The notes: generated by a model from the letters alone, not told the origin. A stretch of DNA of 41,757 nt from Oscillospiraceae bacterium (GCA_021202155.1 JAJQDP010000039.1:1-41757); one strand, 5' to 3'; counted from the stretch's first letter, positions 30,327 to 38,672 are shown. A program made the numbers and translations.

Positions 30327-31585
30327 ATGCTTATACAATTCAACTTTAAGAATTTTAATTCATTCCGCGATGATACAACTTTAGATTTGTCTGCGGCAAA
30401 AATGACTGAGTTCTCAGAAAGAGTTGTAACCGCTGGTGATGAAAAAATATTACCGGTTGCAGCGATATATGGAGCAAATGCGAGCGGAAAATCCAGCGTG
30501 TATTGTGCCTTTGAGTATATGAGCAAATATGTTGTTGATTCTTTTAAACATGGTGACGATGAAAAAAGGTTTGAAGATGTAAGACCGCGCCCATTCCTGT
30601 TTGATGTATCTTCTGAAAAGGACGACACGAGTTTTGAGGTTTATTTTACAGTTCCAGGAGATAAGACGGAAAAATCATATAACTATGGGTTCTGCATCGG
30701 CGAAGATGGTGTTACTGAAGAGTGGCTGAATTATAAAGCTCGCACTGCCAGAAAGTATTCTACGATTTTCTATCGAGATAAGGAGACACTGGATGTCTCA
30801 GGAATCCCGAAAGCAAGCAGGAAGAATATTGAAGTAGCATTAGAAAAACAGGTCTTAATCATATCCCTTGGGGCAAAACTTAAGATTGCAAAATGCAAAC
30901 TGGTCAGGGATTGGTTTCTAAATAACAAATTTGCTGACTTTGGAAATGTAGTGACAAACTTATTTATATCAAGGCGTCTCCCAAAAGGATTTGTTAATGA
31001 TGAAGGTGTGAGGGAGAAAGTAGTTGACTACTTTGCATCATTTGACGAAACAATCAAAGGATTTGAAGTTACAAAGATTCCACAGCAGGACGATGCAAAA
31101 GATGAAAGATATATGATTGATGCTCTGCATCAAAAGAGAGGCTCTGATGAAATGGCAAAAATACCATTGGCGACGAGTCTGCAGGAACGCTGAAAATGTT
31201 TGCTTTATACCCCGACTTGGAACGCGTACTGAATAGTGGAGGCGTATTTTTTGTAGATGAACTAAACGCAAGGTTACATCCATTGTTGGTGAGAAATATT
31301 ATTTTGACATTTCTTAATCCAGAAACAAATCGTAATCATGCGCAGTTGATTTTTACAACACATGATACATGGCAATTATCAAATCAACTTTTGCGGCGAG
31401 ATGAGATTTGGTTTACGGAAAAGGATGATGCAGGAGTTTCAACGTTATATTCTCTTGCGGATTTTGTGGACGAAACAGGAGCCAGAATAAGGAAAGATGA
31501 GAGTTACGAGAAAAATTACCTGCTTGGTAAATACGGAGCAGACCCATCTTTGAAAACGATACAGTTTCTGGAGGAGGAAGGTTGA
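30327..31585 (+). pseudogene. RloA/AbiLi-like AAA15 ATPase, frameshifted
   Basis: COG1106-type ATPase. Start ATG 30327 behind AAGGAGG. N-terminal LIQFNFKNFNSFRDDTTLDL, Walker A IYGANASGKSSVYCAF, and a helical insertion. The frame breaks at about 31168-31175: ...KIPLAT, then SLQER and a stop, whereas the other frame continues ESAGTLKMFALYP. One missing base restores it. The second part holds Walker B GGVFFVDELNARLHP, LIFTTHDTWQLSNQLLRRD and GADPSLKTIQFLEEE, the normal C-terminus. In phage-defence loci of the AbiL/RloA-RloB type, this ATPase pairs with the next gene. The lesion makes the protein non-functional unless the base loss is a sequencing error. AT-rich relative to core genes. Confidence 0.85.
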
Positions 31586-31804
31586 ATGGCTCGAAAGGAT
31601 AGAACCGGAAGCAGAAAGCCACGCAGTCAACAAACGGCAAGACGAGTTCCGGAAATGGGATACTATCTGGTGGTGACAGATACCGAAGCAACGGAACGTT
31701 GTTACTTTACCGGTCTTCATGATAGCCTGCCCGAAGAAGTGAAGGAGAAAATGGTTATCAAGGTTGTCAAACAAGTAGGAGGAAAAATACAATGGGCTAT
31801 GTAA
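31586..31804 (+). pseudogene. RloB-like protein, N-terminal fragment
   Basis: ATG 31586 is one base after the RloA-like stop, as expected for an rloA-rloB pair. Residues 1-65 match the RloB N-terminus: basic RKPRSQQTARRVPEMGYYLVVTDTEATE, then YFTGLHDSLPEEVKEKMVIKV. After that the frame enters VKQVGGKIQWAM and stops, so the Toprim-like nuclease body is missing. The break coincides with the AGGAGG ribosome binding site and start of the next gene, indicating replacement by recombination. Confidence 0.8.
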
Positions 31805-32898
31805 TACTAATTATAACAGCAATTCTCACTCAACACATTATATCATGGGCAGGAAGTACACTTAATAGCGTCGGAAACGTAGAACGTCAATATGCGGTAT
31901 TTACATTTTCTGATGATAGAAATCTGCCGATGACGACGAATATACTAATGAATATTTTTATGCCAAATGTCATTTTAGTGTTTTTGTTTTTGCTCGCCCA
32001 AAAGTGTTTTCCTGATATAGCAAATATGCGGTTGATAATATATACCGCGTCTTATTACCTTTACAGACTTGTTCTGATATGCATAATACTGAGGCGAAAG
32101 GAACTGTATTCACCGAAATATGAGCTTTCTTTGGCATTAATTGGAATAGCAATTTCGTATGTTTTATGAAAGTGGTACTTACTCCCCGAAAATACAGTAT
32201 TATTAACATTGGACGAAATAAGAGCTGAGTTATGGTTGGCGATAGCATTTATTGTGTATAAGTTTGGAAAGCAAGTATTGGATAAGAAAATAACGCAGAA
32301 TGACATACTTACAAAAAACCAGCTTGAGCAATATATCATTCATAAGTTCATAAAATTTTATAAAAAATATAACGATTTATTGGAAATTACAGTGGAAAAT
32401 CGGTACTTATACATCTTTACATTTGCAGTGATGATTATGGAAGACTTCAATAGAGTTCCCATAGTCAGGTTAGCTGAAAATTTTATGACCTTGTTAAGAA
32501 AAGAGTCAACAGTTGGAATTATGCAAGTGAAATCGAGAGTTCCATTATCCGATAGAGAAACTGTTCTTCTTTACATTAAGTGGGTTAAAGATAATTCTGA
32601 AGATGAATGTGATATATCAAGTGGTGATGAAGAAGCGATACGCAACTTAGCATGGAAAAACAATAATCAAGATGGCTATGCTAAATCGGTGCTATACATA
32701 TACAGTTGCCTGCATGATTATATAGACGAGATTCCTAAATATAGACACGCATTTCATTTGAGAGATACAGTCAACAATAGTGACTCATACAAATCAGACG
32801 AAAGAATAAAAGGACAGATGGAAGTCATTCAGTGGATGATAGATAATCCTAACGCTACGCCGGAGCAGGCAATGCAGGAGTTTGGAATTTGGGGATAG
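31792..32898 (+). pseudogene. Multi-span membrane protein interrupted by an in-frame TGA
   Basis: A single frame of 368 codons, broken only by TGA at 32167-32169. The flanking residues (IGIAISYVL, stop, KWYLLPENTV) read smoothly, so a Trp-to-stop change is likely. Up to five hydrophobic spans (VILIITAILTQHIISW, VILVFLFLLAQ, LYRLVLICIILR, LALIGIAISYVL, LWLAIAFIVY) are followed by a soluble helical half with ESTVGIMQVKS, DRETVLLYIKW and a C-terminal PEQAMQEFGIW. I do not recognise the family. It starts at ATG 31792, behind AGGAGG, inside the truncated RloB frame. It could have been a membrane effector of the defence locus, but that is only suggested by position. Internal restart at TTG 32209 is possible but unsupported. 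Confidence 0.65.
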
Positions 32899-32920
32899 TA
32901 TTATTCAACTGTATTTGCAC

Positions 32921-33482
32921 CTAATTTTTGTCGTATAAAAATGAATCTTCCATACTTTTAGAATTCAAATCAAAACTTCCAGCATAATTATTATCACTGA
33001 AATGAAACCTTATGTGGTACCTTTCACGAGGTTCCTGGTTATCGCCAAGCCTTGCTTCACAGGTGATAACAATAGGTACATACCAAGGATATTGAAGAAA
33101 AGTTTCTCTCGGAACAGTTGACAGAAGAATAGTTCCATTTTTTCTTCCTGATGAAGTGACACTCGCATCCTGCCACACCAAAGCCTTCTTTGACTTCTTC
33201 AGTGCTGGCAGAAAAGGCGTACACAGGACTGGCACAGCGATCAACCGCAGTGACAGTTTCGTGTTCGTTACGACTGTAGATAACGAAGCCGTTATCGAAA
33301 ACTGCAATGGCGGCATCGAATATTTGCTCGGTAAGCAGAACTTCTGCATCAGACTTGCGTATTCTGCTTGCACAAGGAATCCTGTGAATGTGATTTGTGC
33401 TTCCGACTTTATCAAGCAATTCTCCGAAGGTATGTATAGTTGGGCTGGATTTGGTGGTTACAATCATACTTTTCTTAACCAT
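32921..33482 (-). pseudogene. Frameshifted partner gene of the DUF2971 protein
   Basis: From ATG 33482 the frame reads GELLDKVGSTNHIHRIPCAS, SDAEVLLTEQIFDAAIAVFDNGFVIYSRNEH and VKEGFG. The reading then continues sensibly only in another frame (VWQDASVTSSGRKNGTILLS, ETFLQYPWYVPIV, ENSFLYDKN-like end). One extra base near 33180-33190 accounts for this. The start overlaps the DUF2971 stop by a few codons, so the two were translationally coupled. I do not recognise the family. Function unknown. Confidence 0.6.
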
Positions 33483-34452
33483 TGTCCAATAATTCAATCC
33501 TGATGTCAGGGTACATATCTCCTAATTCTTTTAGATAGTCTTCTTTATTCTCGAACTTAGGACTAACCCCGATCTTTAAAGTGTCAAAGGCGTTTTCAGC
33601 TAATGGAACAGCAATTTTGGAAAGTAATAAATCCGCGAGAACTGCATTATCGTTGATTTCGTTTCCATTTTTATGAGTACGATATTGCTGAATACCGACT
33701 TTTAATCGGACTTCTTTCTCGGAAGCCCAATTTTTATCATAATCAAGTTTTCCGCTTCTTCTACAAACACCATGAGTGGATTTAATAATACCTGCAACTT
33801 CTGGAGTTAAAGATATTCCATGATGTTCCGATTCATTGATTTTTATAACGGCATTTCCGGCAATATTTTTCTTAAGCTCATCATCGTAAATTACTTGATA
33901 AAAGCCAAAAGAGTTTATGTAAAACGGATTTGTATTTACCTCTGATGCATTCTTCATTAATGAACAAGCAATCTCTTTAGTTTCCATAATAGATAAATTG
34001 CGAGAATTGATCTTTTGATTGTTTGAGGTCATAAATGTAGCTTTTCTCAGAAACCACTTAGGTTTAACGGCTATCAGAACGCCGTCGGCGATACTACCAT
34101 ATTCTTCCCAGTGATCTTCGGTAACGTTTTTGTCATAAGTGAAAGAAGCGATGTAATATGAATTCTCATATTCCGGCACGTCGATTCGTTCAGCTTCGTC
34201 TCTGTCATTGACACATTTCAAATTAGATAGCCAAAACTCTTTGTTTTTGAGAATGCTTTTTAGTGCTTCGGCGGTTGTACAGTGGTAAAGCCATTCGTGT
34301 GATGCTGCTAAACGCTTGCTTTGGCTAACGAAGCTCATGTTTTCTGAGACATTATCTGTATGAATCTGTTGTCCCAACAATTGCTCACACACAGTCATCG
34401 CCATGTTTTTAAATTCATTATTCATGTTGTTATGATTTTCATTGTTATCCAC
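33475..34452 (-). CDS. DUF2971 family protein
   Basis: About 325 residues. The family signature is clear: WLYHCTTAEALKSILKNKEFWLSN, KCVNDRDEAERI, YIASFTYDKNVTEDHWEEYG, GVLIAVKPKW and, late, WASEKEVRLKVGI. DUF2971 proteins are uncharacterised but occur often in phage-defence and mobile regions. I prefer GTG 34452, because GGGAGG lies nine bases before it; ATG 34461 would be too close. Its promoter is TTGAAA-17-TATAAT. The downstream coupled gene is frameshifted, so the unit may be inactive as a whole. Confidence 0.78.
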   Translation of the reverse strand: MDNNENHNNMNNEFKNMAMTVCEQLLGQQIHTDNVSENMSFVSQSKRLAASHEWLYHCTTAEALKSILKNKEFWLSNLKCVNDRDEAERIDVPEYENSYYIASFTYDKNVTEDHWEEYGSIADGVLIAVKPKWFLRKATFMTSNNQKINSRNLSIMETKEIACSLMKNASEVNTNPFYINSFGFYQVIYDDELKKNIAGNAVIKINESEHHGISLTPEVAGIIKSTHGVCRRSGKLDYDKNWASEKEVRLKVGIQQYRTHKNGNEINDNAVLADLLLSKIAVPLAENAFDTLKIGVSPKFENKEDYLKELGDMYPDIRIELLDNG

Positions 34453-34493
34453 AGTTGTCATCCTCCCTACGCAGAATTTAATGGAACGAGGTT

Positions 34494-34522
34494 ATTATAT
34501 CATAATTTCGCATGGCTTTCAA
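34494..34522 (-). promoter_or_regulatory. Promoter of the DUF2971 gene
   Basis: Minus strand: TTGAAA (34517-34522), 17-base spacer, TATAAT (34494-34499). Confidence 0.75.
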
Positions 34523-34626
34523 TCTACATATTTCGATTGATAATTATTTCCCTCGAATTATGTAGTTGCTTGCTTTGCATGTTAGCGTTCACACGATATA
34601 GATAATCGCAAGTTTCCCCTTGCAAC

Positions 34627-34761
34627 CAAGGATATATCGAGCGCATCCGTCATGGATTTTTCAAGCTTTCAGGCGCGGACGAGCCGTTGGAAGAAGAAAT
34701 GCTCTCAAAGCTTCTTCCGCAGGGAATCGTTTGCGTGGAGTCTGCACTTTTCTGCCTGAAA
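34627..34761 (+). pseudogene. Fragment of an AbiEi-like type IV antitoxin
   Basis: In one frame the translation reads CNQGYIERIRHGFFKLSG, ADEPLEEEMLSKLLPQGIVC and VESALF. This resembles the winged-helix end and following segment of AbiEi-type antitoxins (IERIRHGYY...G, ...L...P...C..SAL). Both ends are lost: no start codon or HTH front, and the match stops at about 34755. No AbiEii toxin was found. It has been left behind between the DUF2971 gene and the insertion sequence. Confidence 0.55.
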
Positions 34762-34836
34762 GTTCACAGCACAAATACAATCCTTTTTCACAGAATTATA
34801 CAGGTTTTGCGTGAGGATTATCACACTTTTATGTGG

Positions 34837-34864
34837 TTGACTTTTGCCTTGAGAATAGTATAAT
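34837..34864 (+). promoter_or_regulatory. Orphan promoter without an intact gene
   Basis: TTGACT at 34837-34842, 16-base spacer, TATAAT at 34859-34864, followed by TAGGAGAC and then ATG immediately followed by TAG at 34892. It probably belonged to a gene destroyed when the insertion sequence arrived. The 170 bases up to the transposase stop hold no supported gene. Confidence 0.55.
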
Positions 34865-35037
34865 ATTTATAGGAGACAGAGAAAAATAAGAATGTAGATC
34901 AGAGCAAAACGATCGCATCGGTCGCATGAAGAAGCAAGCAATCAGGTAAAAGAGATTGAGAGACAAAAAAAGCAGGACAGCAAAGCTGACCCTGACCGTA
35001 AAATCAAAGTTTTGTTGAAAGTATGTGAAAAAGTTAC

Positions 35038-36306
35038 CTAAGCTGAGCGCATTGCACCTTTGAGAGAACGGAAGGAATAGTTTGCTTTTGTGACAACAGC
35101 GGCAAAGGCAACGGCAAGAAGAGATATGTGAGCAATAGTGTTCAGATTTCTTGCGGCATTTATGCCGTGAACCCAAAGGCGTTCCTGACCGGTTTGCTTG
35201 AAACGGGAATTGTAACGCTCGGATTCAGTTCTGAGAGCATAGATTCTTTTAAATGTGATGCACTCTCTGTCGATGGAAAGTCGGTAGTCATCCGGGATAG
35301 TAACGTATTTCGTACAGCCTCTGTTCTTCTTTCCATTGTTCCAGTTTTTATGATTGCACGGACATGATGAGGTTCTGGACTTTCTGAAAGGACAGCAATA
35401 CTTCTGACGGGTTCTGCCGTTGTCGGAGAATCTGCCGTCTTTATTCATAGCAAGCCCGGCGTCACAGATTGGATGAGAACTCGGTAACTTCTTTGGAGAT
35501 TTCGCATTTCGCTTGTTGAGAGGAATCACACAATCGCCTGAGTAAAAATCATGAACTGTGTTGTAGATTTCTTTGACGTCATAACCCTTGTCGGCAATGA
35601 AAGTACATTCCTTGATCGAGAGAAAATCGTTGGTCTTACTGAGTATCTCAAGCGCAACAGAACTGTCCGCAACATTAGCTGTAGTGGTAAGCTCGTAGAT
35701 AGGAAGACCGGTAATGCAGTCGACAAGAACGTGGCTCTTGTAACCCCAATAGTACTCAAATTTACGTTCATCATGCTGATTTGAAGCTGTGTGGACGCCT
35801 AATCCACAATCTTTGTCAGACCTTGGCTGATTGTCTTTTGCAAACTTACCTTTGGAAAATGATTTAGGATTGTTTTGATGAGTATTAGCAGCAACCGGAG
35901 TAGAATCAAGCGAAATGAATGATGTGTCGATGATTCCAAGCCGGGAGAGTTCCAAGACCTGTGACCGCATAACTTCTTTAAGCAGGTCATTGTCAGTGTT
36001 CCTTAAAAACCTGTCGAAAGTCCAATATGACGGCAACGGCTTCATAACATCGAAGCCACAATAATATGAGATAATGAGCTTGTTTTGGAGATAGTCCAAA
36101 AGGTCTGTGATGCAGGAAAATTGTTCACATTTCATAACGATGAAAGCGCGGAACAAAGCTCTTTTTGAGTAACCGGTTCTGCCGGTACGGGCAGAACTTT
36201 CCGGAAACTCAGACAAATCCAGATTGTCAAACAGCTTTTCGTAAAACTGTGCTTTCGGAAATGAAGTAAAGAATGAAATGTCCTGTAAGATTTCTTGACG
36301 ATAGAT
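35038..36306 (-). CDS. DDE transposase (IS1182/IS4-like)
   Basis: About 420 residues counted from the position expected for the start. N-terminal LQDISFFTSFPKAQFYEKLF and GRTGYSKRALFRAFIVMKCE; first Asp in SFISLDSTPVAANTHQ; second Asp in CTFIADKGYDVKEIY; Glu in ALRTESERYNSRFKQTG; a cysteine-rich insert (CCPFRKSRTSSCPCNH) sits between them. Full length and uninterrupted. The codon at the expected start (36304-36306, right spacing after AAGGAGG) is ATC, not ATG; the first standard start is TTG 36216 with no ribosome binding site. Either a rare start is used or the start codon is mutated and this copy is silent. The leader holds an inverted repeat that would hide the ribosome binding site in read-through transcripts. 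Confidence 0.82.
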   Translation of the reverse strand: MYRQEILQDISFFTSFPKAQFYEKLFDNLDLSEFPESSARTGRTGYSKRALFRAFIVMKCEQFSCITDLLDYLQNKLIISYYCGFDVMKPLPSYWTFDRFLRNTDNDLLKEVMRSQVLELSRLGIIDTSFISLDSTPVAANTHQNNPKSFSKGKFAKDNQPRSDKDCGLGVHTASNQHDERKFEYYWGYKSHVLVDCITGLPIYELTTTANVADSSVALEILSKTNDFLSIKECTFIADKGYDVKEIYNTVHDFYSGDCVIPLNKRNAKSPKKLPSSHPICDAGLAMNKDGRFSDNGRTRQKYCCPFRKSRTSSCPCNHKNWNNGKKNRGCTKYVTIPDDYRLSIDRECITFKRIYALRTESERYNSRFKQTGQERLWVHGINAARNLNTIAHISLLAVAFAAVVTKANYSFRSLKGAMRSA

Positions 36307-36307
36307 G

Positions 36308-36372
36308 ACAGCCAGCCTCCTTTGTGTTTTTTCTTACAACTTAATTATACCATATGAGGCTGGCTGTTTCTA
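36308..36372 (-). promoter_or_regulatory. Transposase promoter inside an inverted repeat that can sequester the ribosome binding site
   Basis: The arms GAGGCTGGCTGT (36356-36367) and ACAGCCAGCCTC (36308-36319) are exact complements over 12 bases. On the minus strand TATAAT (36344-36349), with TAGAAA 17 bases upstream, lies in the loop. A transcript begun there lacks the upstream arm and leaves GGAGG free, while a transcript entering from outside would pair it. This is the arrangement known to shield IS10- and IS50-like elements from impinging transcription. Confidence 0.6.
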
Positions 36373-36490
36373 TACTTTTTAGTGACAAATCAAAAAAATA
36401 TGCCGCGCAAACCGCGCTGGCAAGCCATTTCCTGAGTTTTGCTCAGGGCTATAAGAATGAATTAAGGAGTGGGAACGAGGTGTTCACAAT

Positions 36491-37156
36491 ATGAAGCTAT
36501 CCGATTTAATAGGCGAAACCACAGAATACGACAAGAAAGAAATGCTTGAAGAACGCAAGCCGAAAAGCTGGCTTAAAAGTGTAAGTGCGTTTGCAAACGG
36601 TATTGGCGGCACTTTGATTTTCGGTGTGTCCGATGATGAAACGCCTGACGGCTCAGCTGTTCAAAACCTGGACACCGACAATGTTATTTCCAAACGACGC
36701 AATCCCGTGATTGCCGACGTGTTCAGCCGGATGAACTACATGGAACGCCGTGGTAGCGGTTTCAAGAAAATCAAGGACGATTATCACTTTGCCGTTAATT
36801 ACCGCCCCGAATTAGAGCCAAAGTTTTATTCCGATATTTCTACATTCAAAGTCACACTGTATAACCTCAATTACAATGTTCCGGTTGAAAAAGTAGCGTT
36901 TGACTCCGAAAAAGTAGCGTTTGAACGATACCTTTCTGAAGCACCGGCAAATGCCCCTACAAAAGAAAAAGCAAGAGCATTGTTTGACGACTACGGATAT
37001 GAATATGCGTTTAGCCGTTCTGATATAGTGAGGATGTTCGACATGGCTTATTCTTCGGCAGACAAGTTTATAACGAGGCTGAAAGATATGGGAATGATTG
37101 AAGCTGTCAGCGGTCAAGGCAAAGGCAAATATAAATTCGTTGTCCCAAAAGAATAA
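36491..37156 (+). pseudogene. AlbA_2/Schlafen-like HTH ATPase with a large internal deletion
   Basis: 221 codons in one open frame. Residues 1-50 are an AlbA_2 start (TTEYDKKEMLEERKPKSWLK, AFANGIGGTLIFGVSDDE). The frame then jumps to the C-terminal region of the same family (GSAVQNLDTDNVISKRRNPVIADVFSRM, NYMERRGSGFKKIKDDY), followed by a winged-helix end (FSRSDIVRMFDMAYSSADKF, RLKDMGMIEAVSGQGKGKY). About 250 residues expected between are missing, apparently by a clean in-frame deletion after residue 50. It may still make a short protein with the DNA-binding end, but the enzyme-like core is gone. Confidence 0.7.
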
Positions 37157-37161
37157 AGTTC

Positions 37162-37201
37162 ATGCCCGTCATCAGCCATCAAGCCGATAACGGGCATTTC
37201 C
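37162..37201 (+). terminator. Terminator-like hairpin after the AlbA_2 remnant
   Basis: ATGCCCGT (37162-37169) pairs with ACGGGCAT (37190-37197), with a 20-base loop, followed by TTCCTATT. Confidence 0.5.
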
Positions 37202-37230
37202 TATTAACCCGCTGACTATTTGTCACTGAC

Positions 37231-37311
37231 AACGAGTCAATCGTCCTTGCAGGCAGGGAAAATGCTATAATTGACGGACAGCAGAGGCTTTCTTCTCTTA
37301 CGCTTGGTTAT
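37231..37311 (+). pseudogene. Scrap of a DUF262 (GmrSD-like) gene
   Basis: In-frame NESIVLAGRENAIIDGQQRL then SSLTLGY carries the DGQQRL(T/S)(T/S)LT motif that defines the DUF262 nuclease/NTPase domain of GmrS-type enzymes. Only about 27 codons remain. DUF262 proteins are type IV restriction or other phage-defence components. Confidence 0.6.
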
Positions 37312-37346
37312 TGTAATTGTCAATCAGACTTGTCGAACATATCGTT

Positions 37347-37988
37347 TCACTTCTCCACCAGATCCTCGACCGTACACCCCAGCACCCTCGCAAGCCTGCG
37401 GACGGTGTCAACACTCGCTTTGTTGATGTCTTTCTGCCGCTGTTCATACATCTGAATCGAGCGCAGGCTGACGCCAGAGAGCTTGGACAGCTCGCTTTGG
37501 GAGCAGCCGTACAACGAGCGAAAACGCTTTAAGTTGGTTTCAGGGAACGCTTTGCGGACTATCTCATTAACGACATCTGCGAACTTGGTAACGTCGGCTT
37601 CGTGCAGGGTTGGGTACATACGGAGCAAATCATCGAAGGAGACCGCCCTGAAAATCTCGCTGTACTTTCTGGAGGAGAACCACTGATAATATGCAACAGC
37701 CCATCCACACCAGTATTCGGGAGAGCGGTCATAATGGGGCTGAGGCTCGATAGTAAGGTCCTTTCCCGTCGTGTCTTTCACGCATTCACGGGCAATTTCA
37801 ATCCCGCTTTTTCCGGCAAGATATGCCGGCTCGCCGTTTTCAATCCTACTGCAAATCGGACTCACGATAAGCATTTTAACGAAGTCGCCACCGGGGATTT
37901 TGCAGTCGTTTACGGCATAATCAAAAGCTTCCCCCATCGATGACATTGCGCTACTGAGGTAGATTTCTTGGTATGCGTGGGTCGTCAT
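37347..37988 (-). CDS. HTH-containing antitoxin-like protein paired with DUF3990
   Basis: 213 residues. The N-terminal two thirds (YLSSAMSSMGEAFDYAVNDC, GEPAYLAGKSGIEIA, SPEYWCGWAVAYYQWFS) is a domain that commonly follows DUF3990 genes in Clostridia. The C-terminal third is an XRE helix-turn-helix (RFRSLYGCSQSELSKLSGVS, LRSIQMYEQRQKD). ATG 37988 behind GGAGGG overlaps the upstream toxin gene by 38 bases, so translation is coupled. The presumed role is to neutralise the ADP-ribosyltransferase-like partner and repress the shared promoter. Antitoxin function is inferred from context. Confidence 0.75.
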   Translation of the reverse strand: MTTHAYQEIYLSSAMSSMGEAFDYAVNDCKIPGGDFVKMLIVSPICSRIENGEPAYLAGKSGIEIARECVKDTTGKDLTIEPQPHYDRSPEYWCGWAVAYYQWFSSRKYSEIFRAVSFDDLLRMYPTLHEADVTKFADVVNEIVRKAFPETNLKRFRSLYGCSQSELSKLSGVSLRSIQMYEQRQKDINKASVDTVRRLARVLGCTVEDLVEK

Positions 37989-38643
37989 TTTTTATCCCTC
38001 CTCGAATGATGTCACGGACATAAAGCCCGTCGTCATCTTCTTCCGCCATCTTGAGATAAGAACTATTTGCTTCGTTGTCACGGGTCTTCCGCAGAGAATA
38101 GTATGTGTCTTTTTCGGCAACTTCAAAGCCCTGATATTTCAGTTCGGAGAAAGCAAATTTTGACTTGATTACAACCTGTTCGCCCAACTTGCCCAACATC
38201 ATCGCCTGCGCCAACTGGTTGACAGACAGGGCATTATTTACGAACGCTTCCGCATAGTCAAAATAAGAATCATCAGCCCGATAGCCGGTTACAATGTCAT
38301 AAGCGTTGACATTGACATAAAAGTTATCGAGCAGATACTGCTTGGCACGACCGGCAATGGGAGTCTTTATCGGGAAAACTCTATGGCGAAGAAGCACAGC
38401 AATCCAGTTGAGGATAGTGTATTCAGGGCTGTTGAGATTCAGCACATTCATGTATTCGGTGTCTATCGTGTAACGATTGCAGAAGCCGTCGCTGAGAGAA
38501 GACACCGCCCACTCCTTTGCAAGTTCGGCACTTTCGGTGCAATAGAACCCAAGCCCGAAGTCGTTATGCTCCTTGCCCGCACCAAATTTCGGAGCCTCGA
38601 TAATCCGATTAGAGCCGTGATATAACGTTAAGATTTTGCTCAT
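37951..38643 (-). CDS. DUF3990 ADP-ribosyltransferase-like toxin
   Basis: 230 residues. N-terminal LTLYHGSNRIIEAPKFGAG and NDFGLGFYCTES are the signature of the DUF3990 family, a branch of the ADP-ribosyltransferase fold; AKEWAVSS and an NxxAYDIVTGYRADDSYF segment with ALSVNQLAQAMMLGK follow, as is normal. The C-terminus is charged. It appears intact. ATG 38643 behind AGGGGG. First gene of a two-gene unit with an HTH partner overlapping its end; the promoter holds a near-perfect operator. The target that is modified is unknown. Confidence 0.78.
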   Translation of the reverse strand: MSKILTLYHGSNRIIEAPKFGAGKEHNDFGLGFYCTESAELAKEWAVSSLSDGFCNRYTIDTEYMNVLNLNSPEYTILNWIAVLLRHRVFPIKTPIAGRAKQYLLDNFYVNVNAYDIVTGYRADDSYFDYAEAFVNNALSVNQLAQAMMLGKLGEQVVIKSKFAFSELKYQGFEVAEKDTYYSLRKTRDNEANSSYLKMAEEDDDGLYVRDIIRGGIKNDDPRIPRNLPQ

Positions 38644-38672
38644 GGAGATACCCCCTTTCGGTTTCTGATTAT

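Larger units (their letters stand above)
35000..36385 (-). mobile_element. Insertion sequence with a DDE transposase
   Basis: One transposase gene with short flanks. Terminal repeats could not be fixed with confidence: the right side reads ATTTGTCACTAAAAAGTAT inward on the minus strand and the left side TTTTGTTGAAAGTAT inward on the plus strand, sharing only AAAGTAT. The boundaries are estimates. It separates the AbiEi scrap and orphan promoter from the AlbA_2 remnant. Confidence 0.6.
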
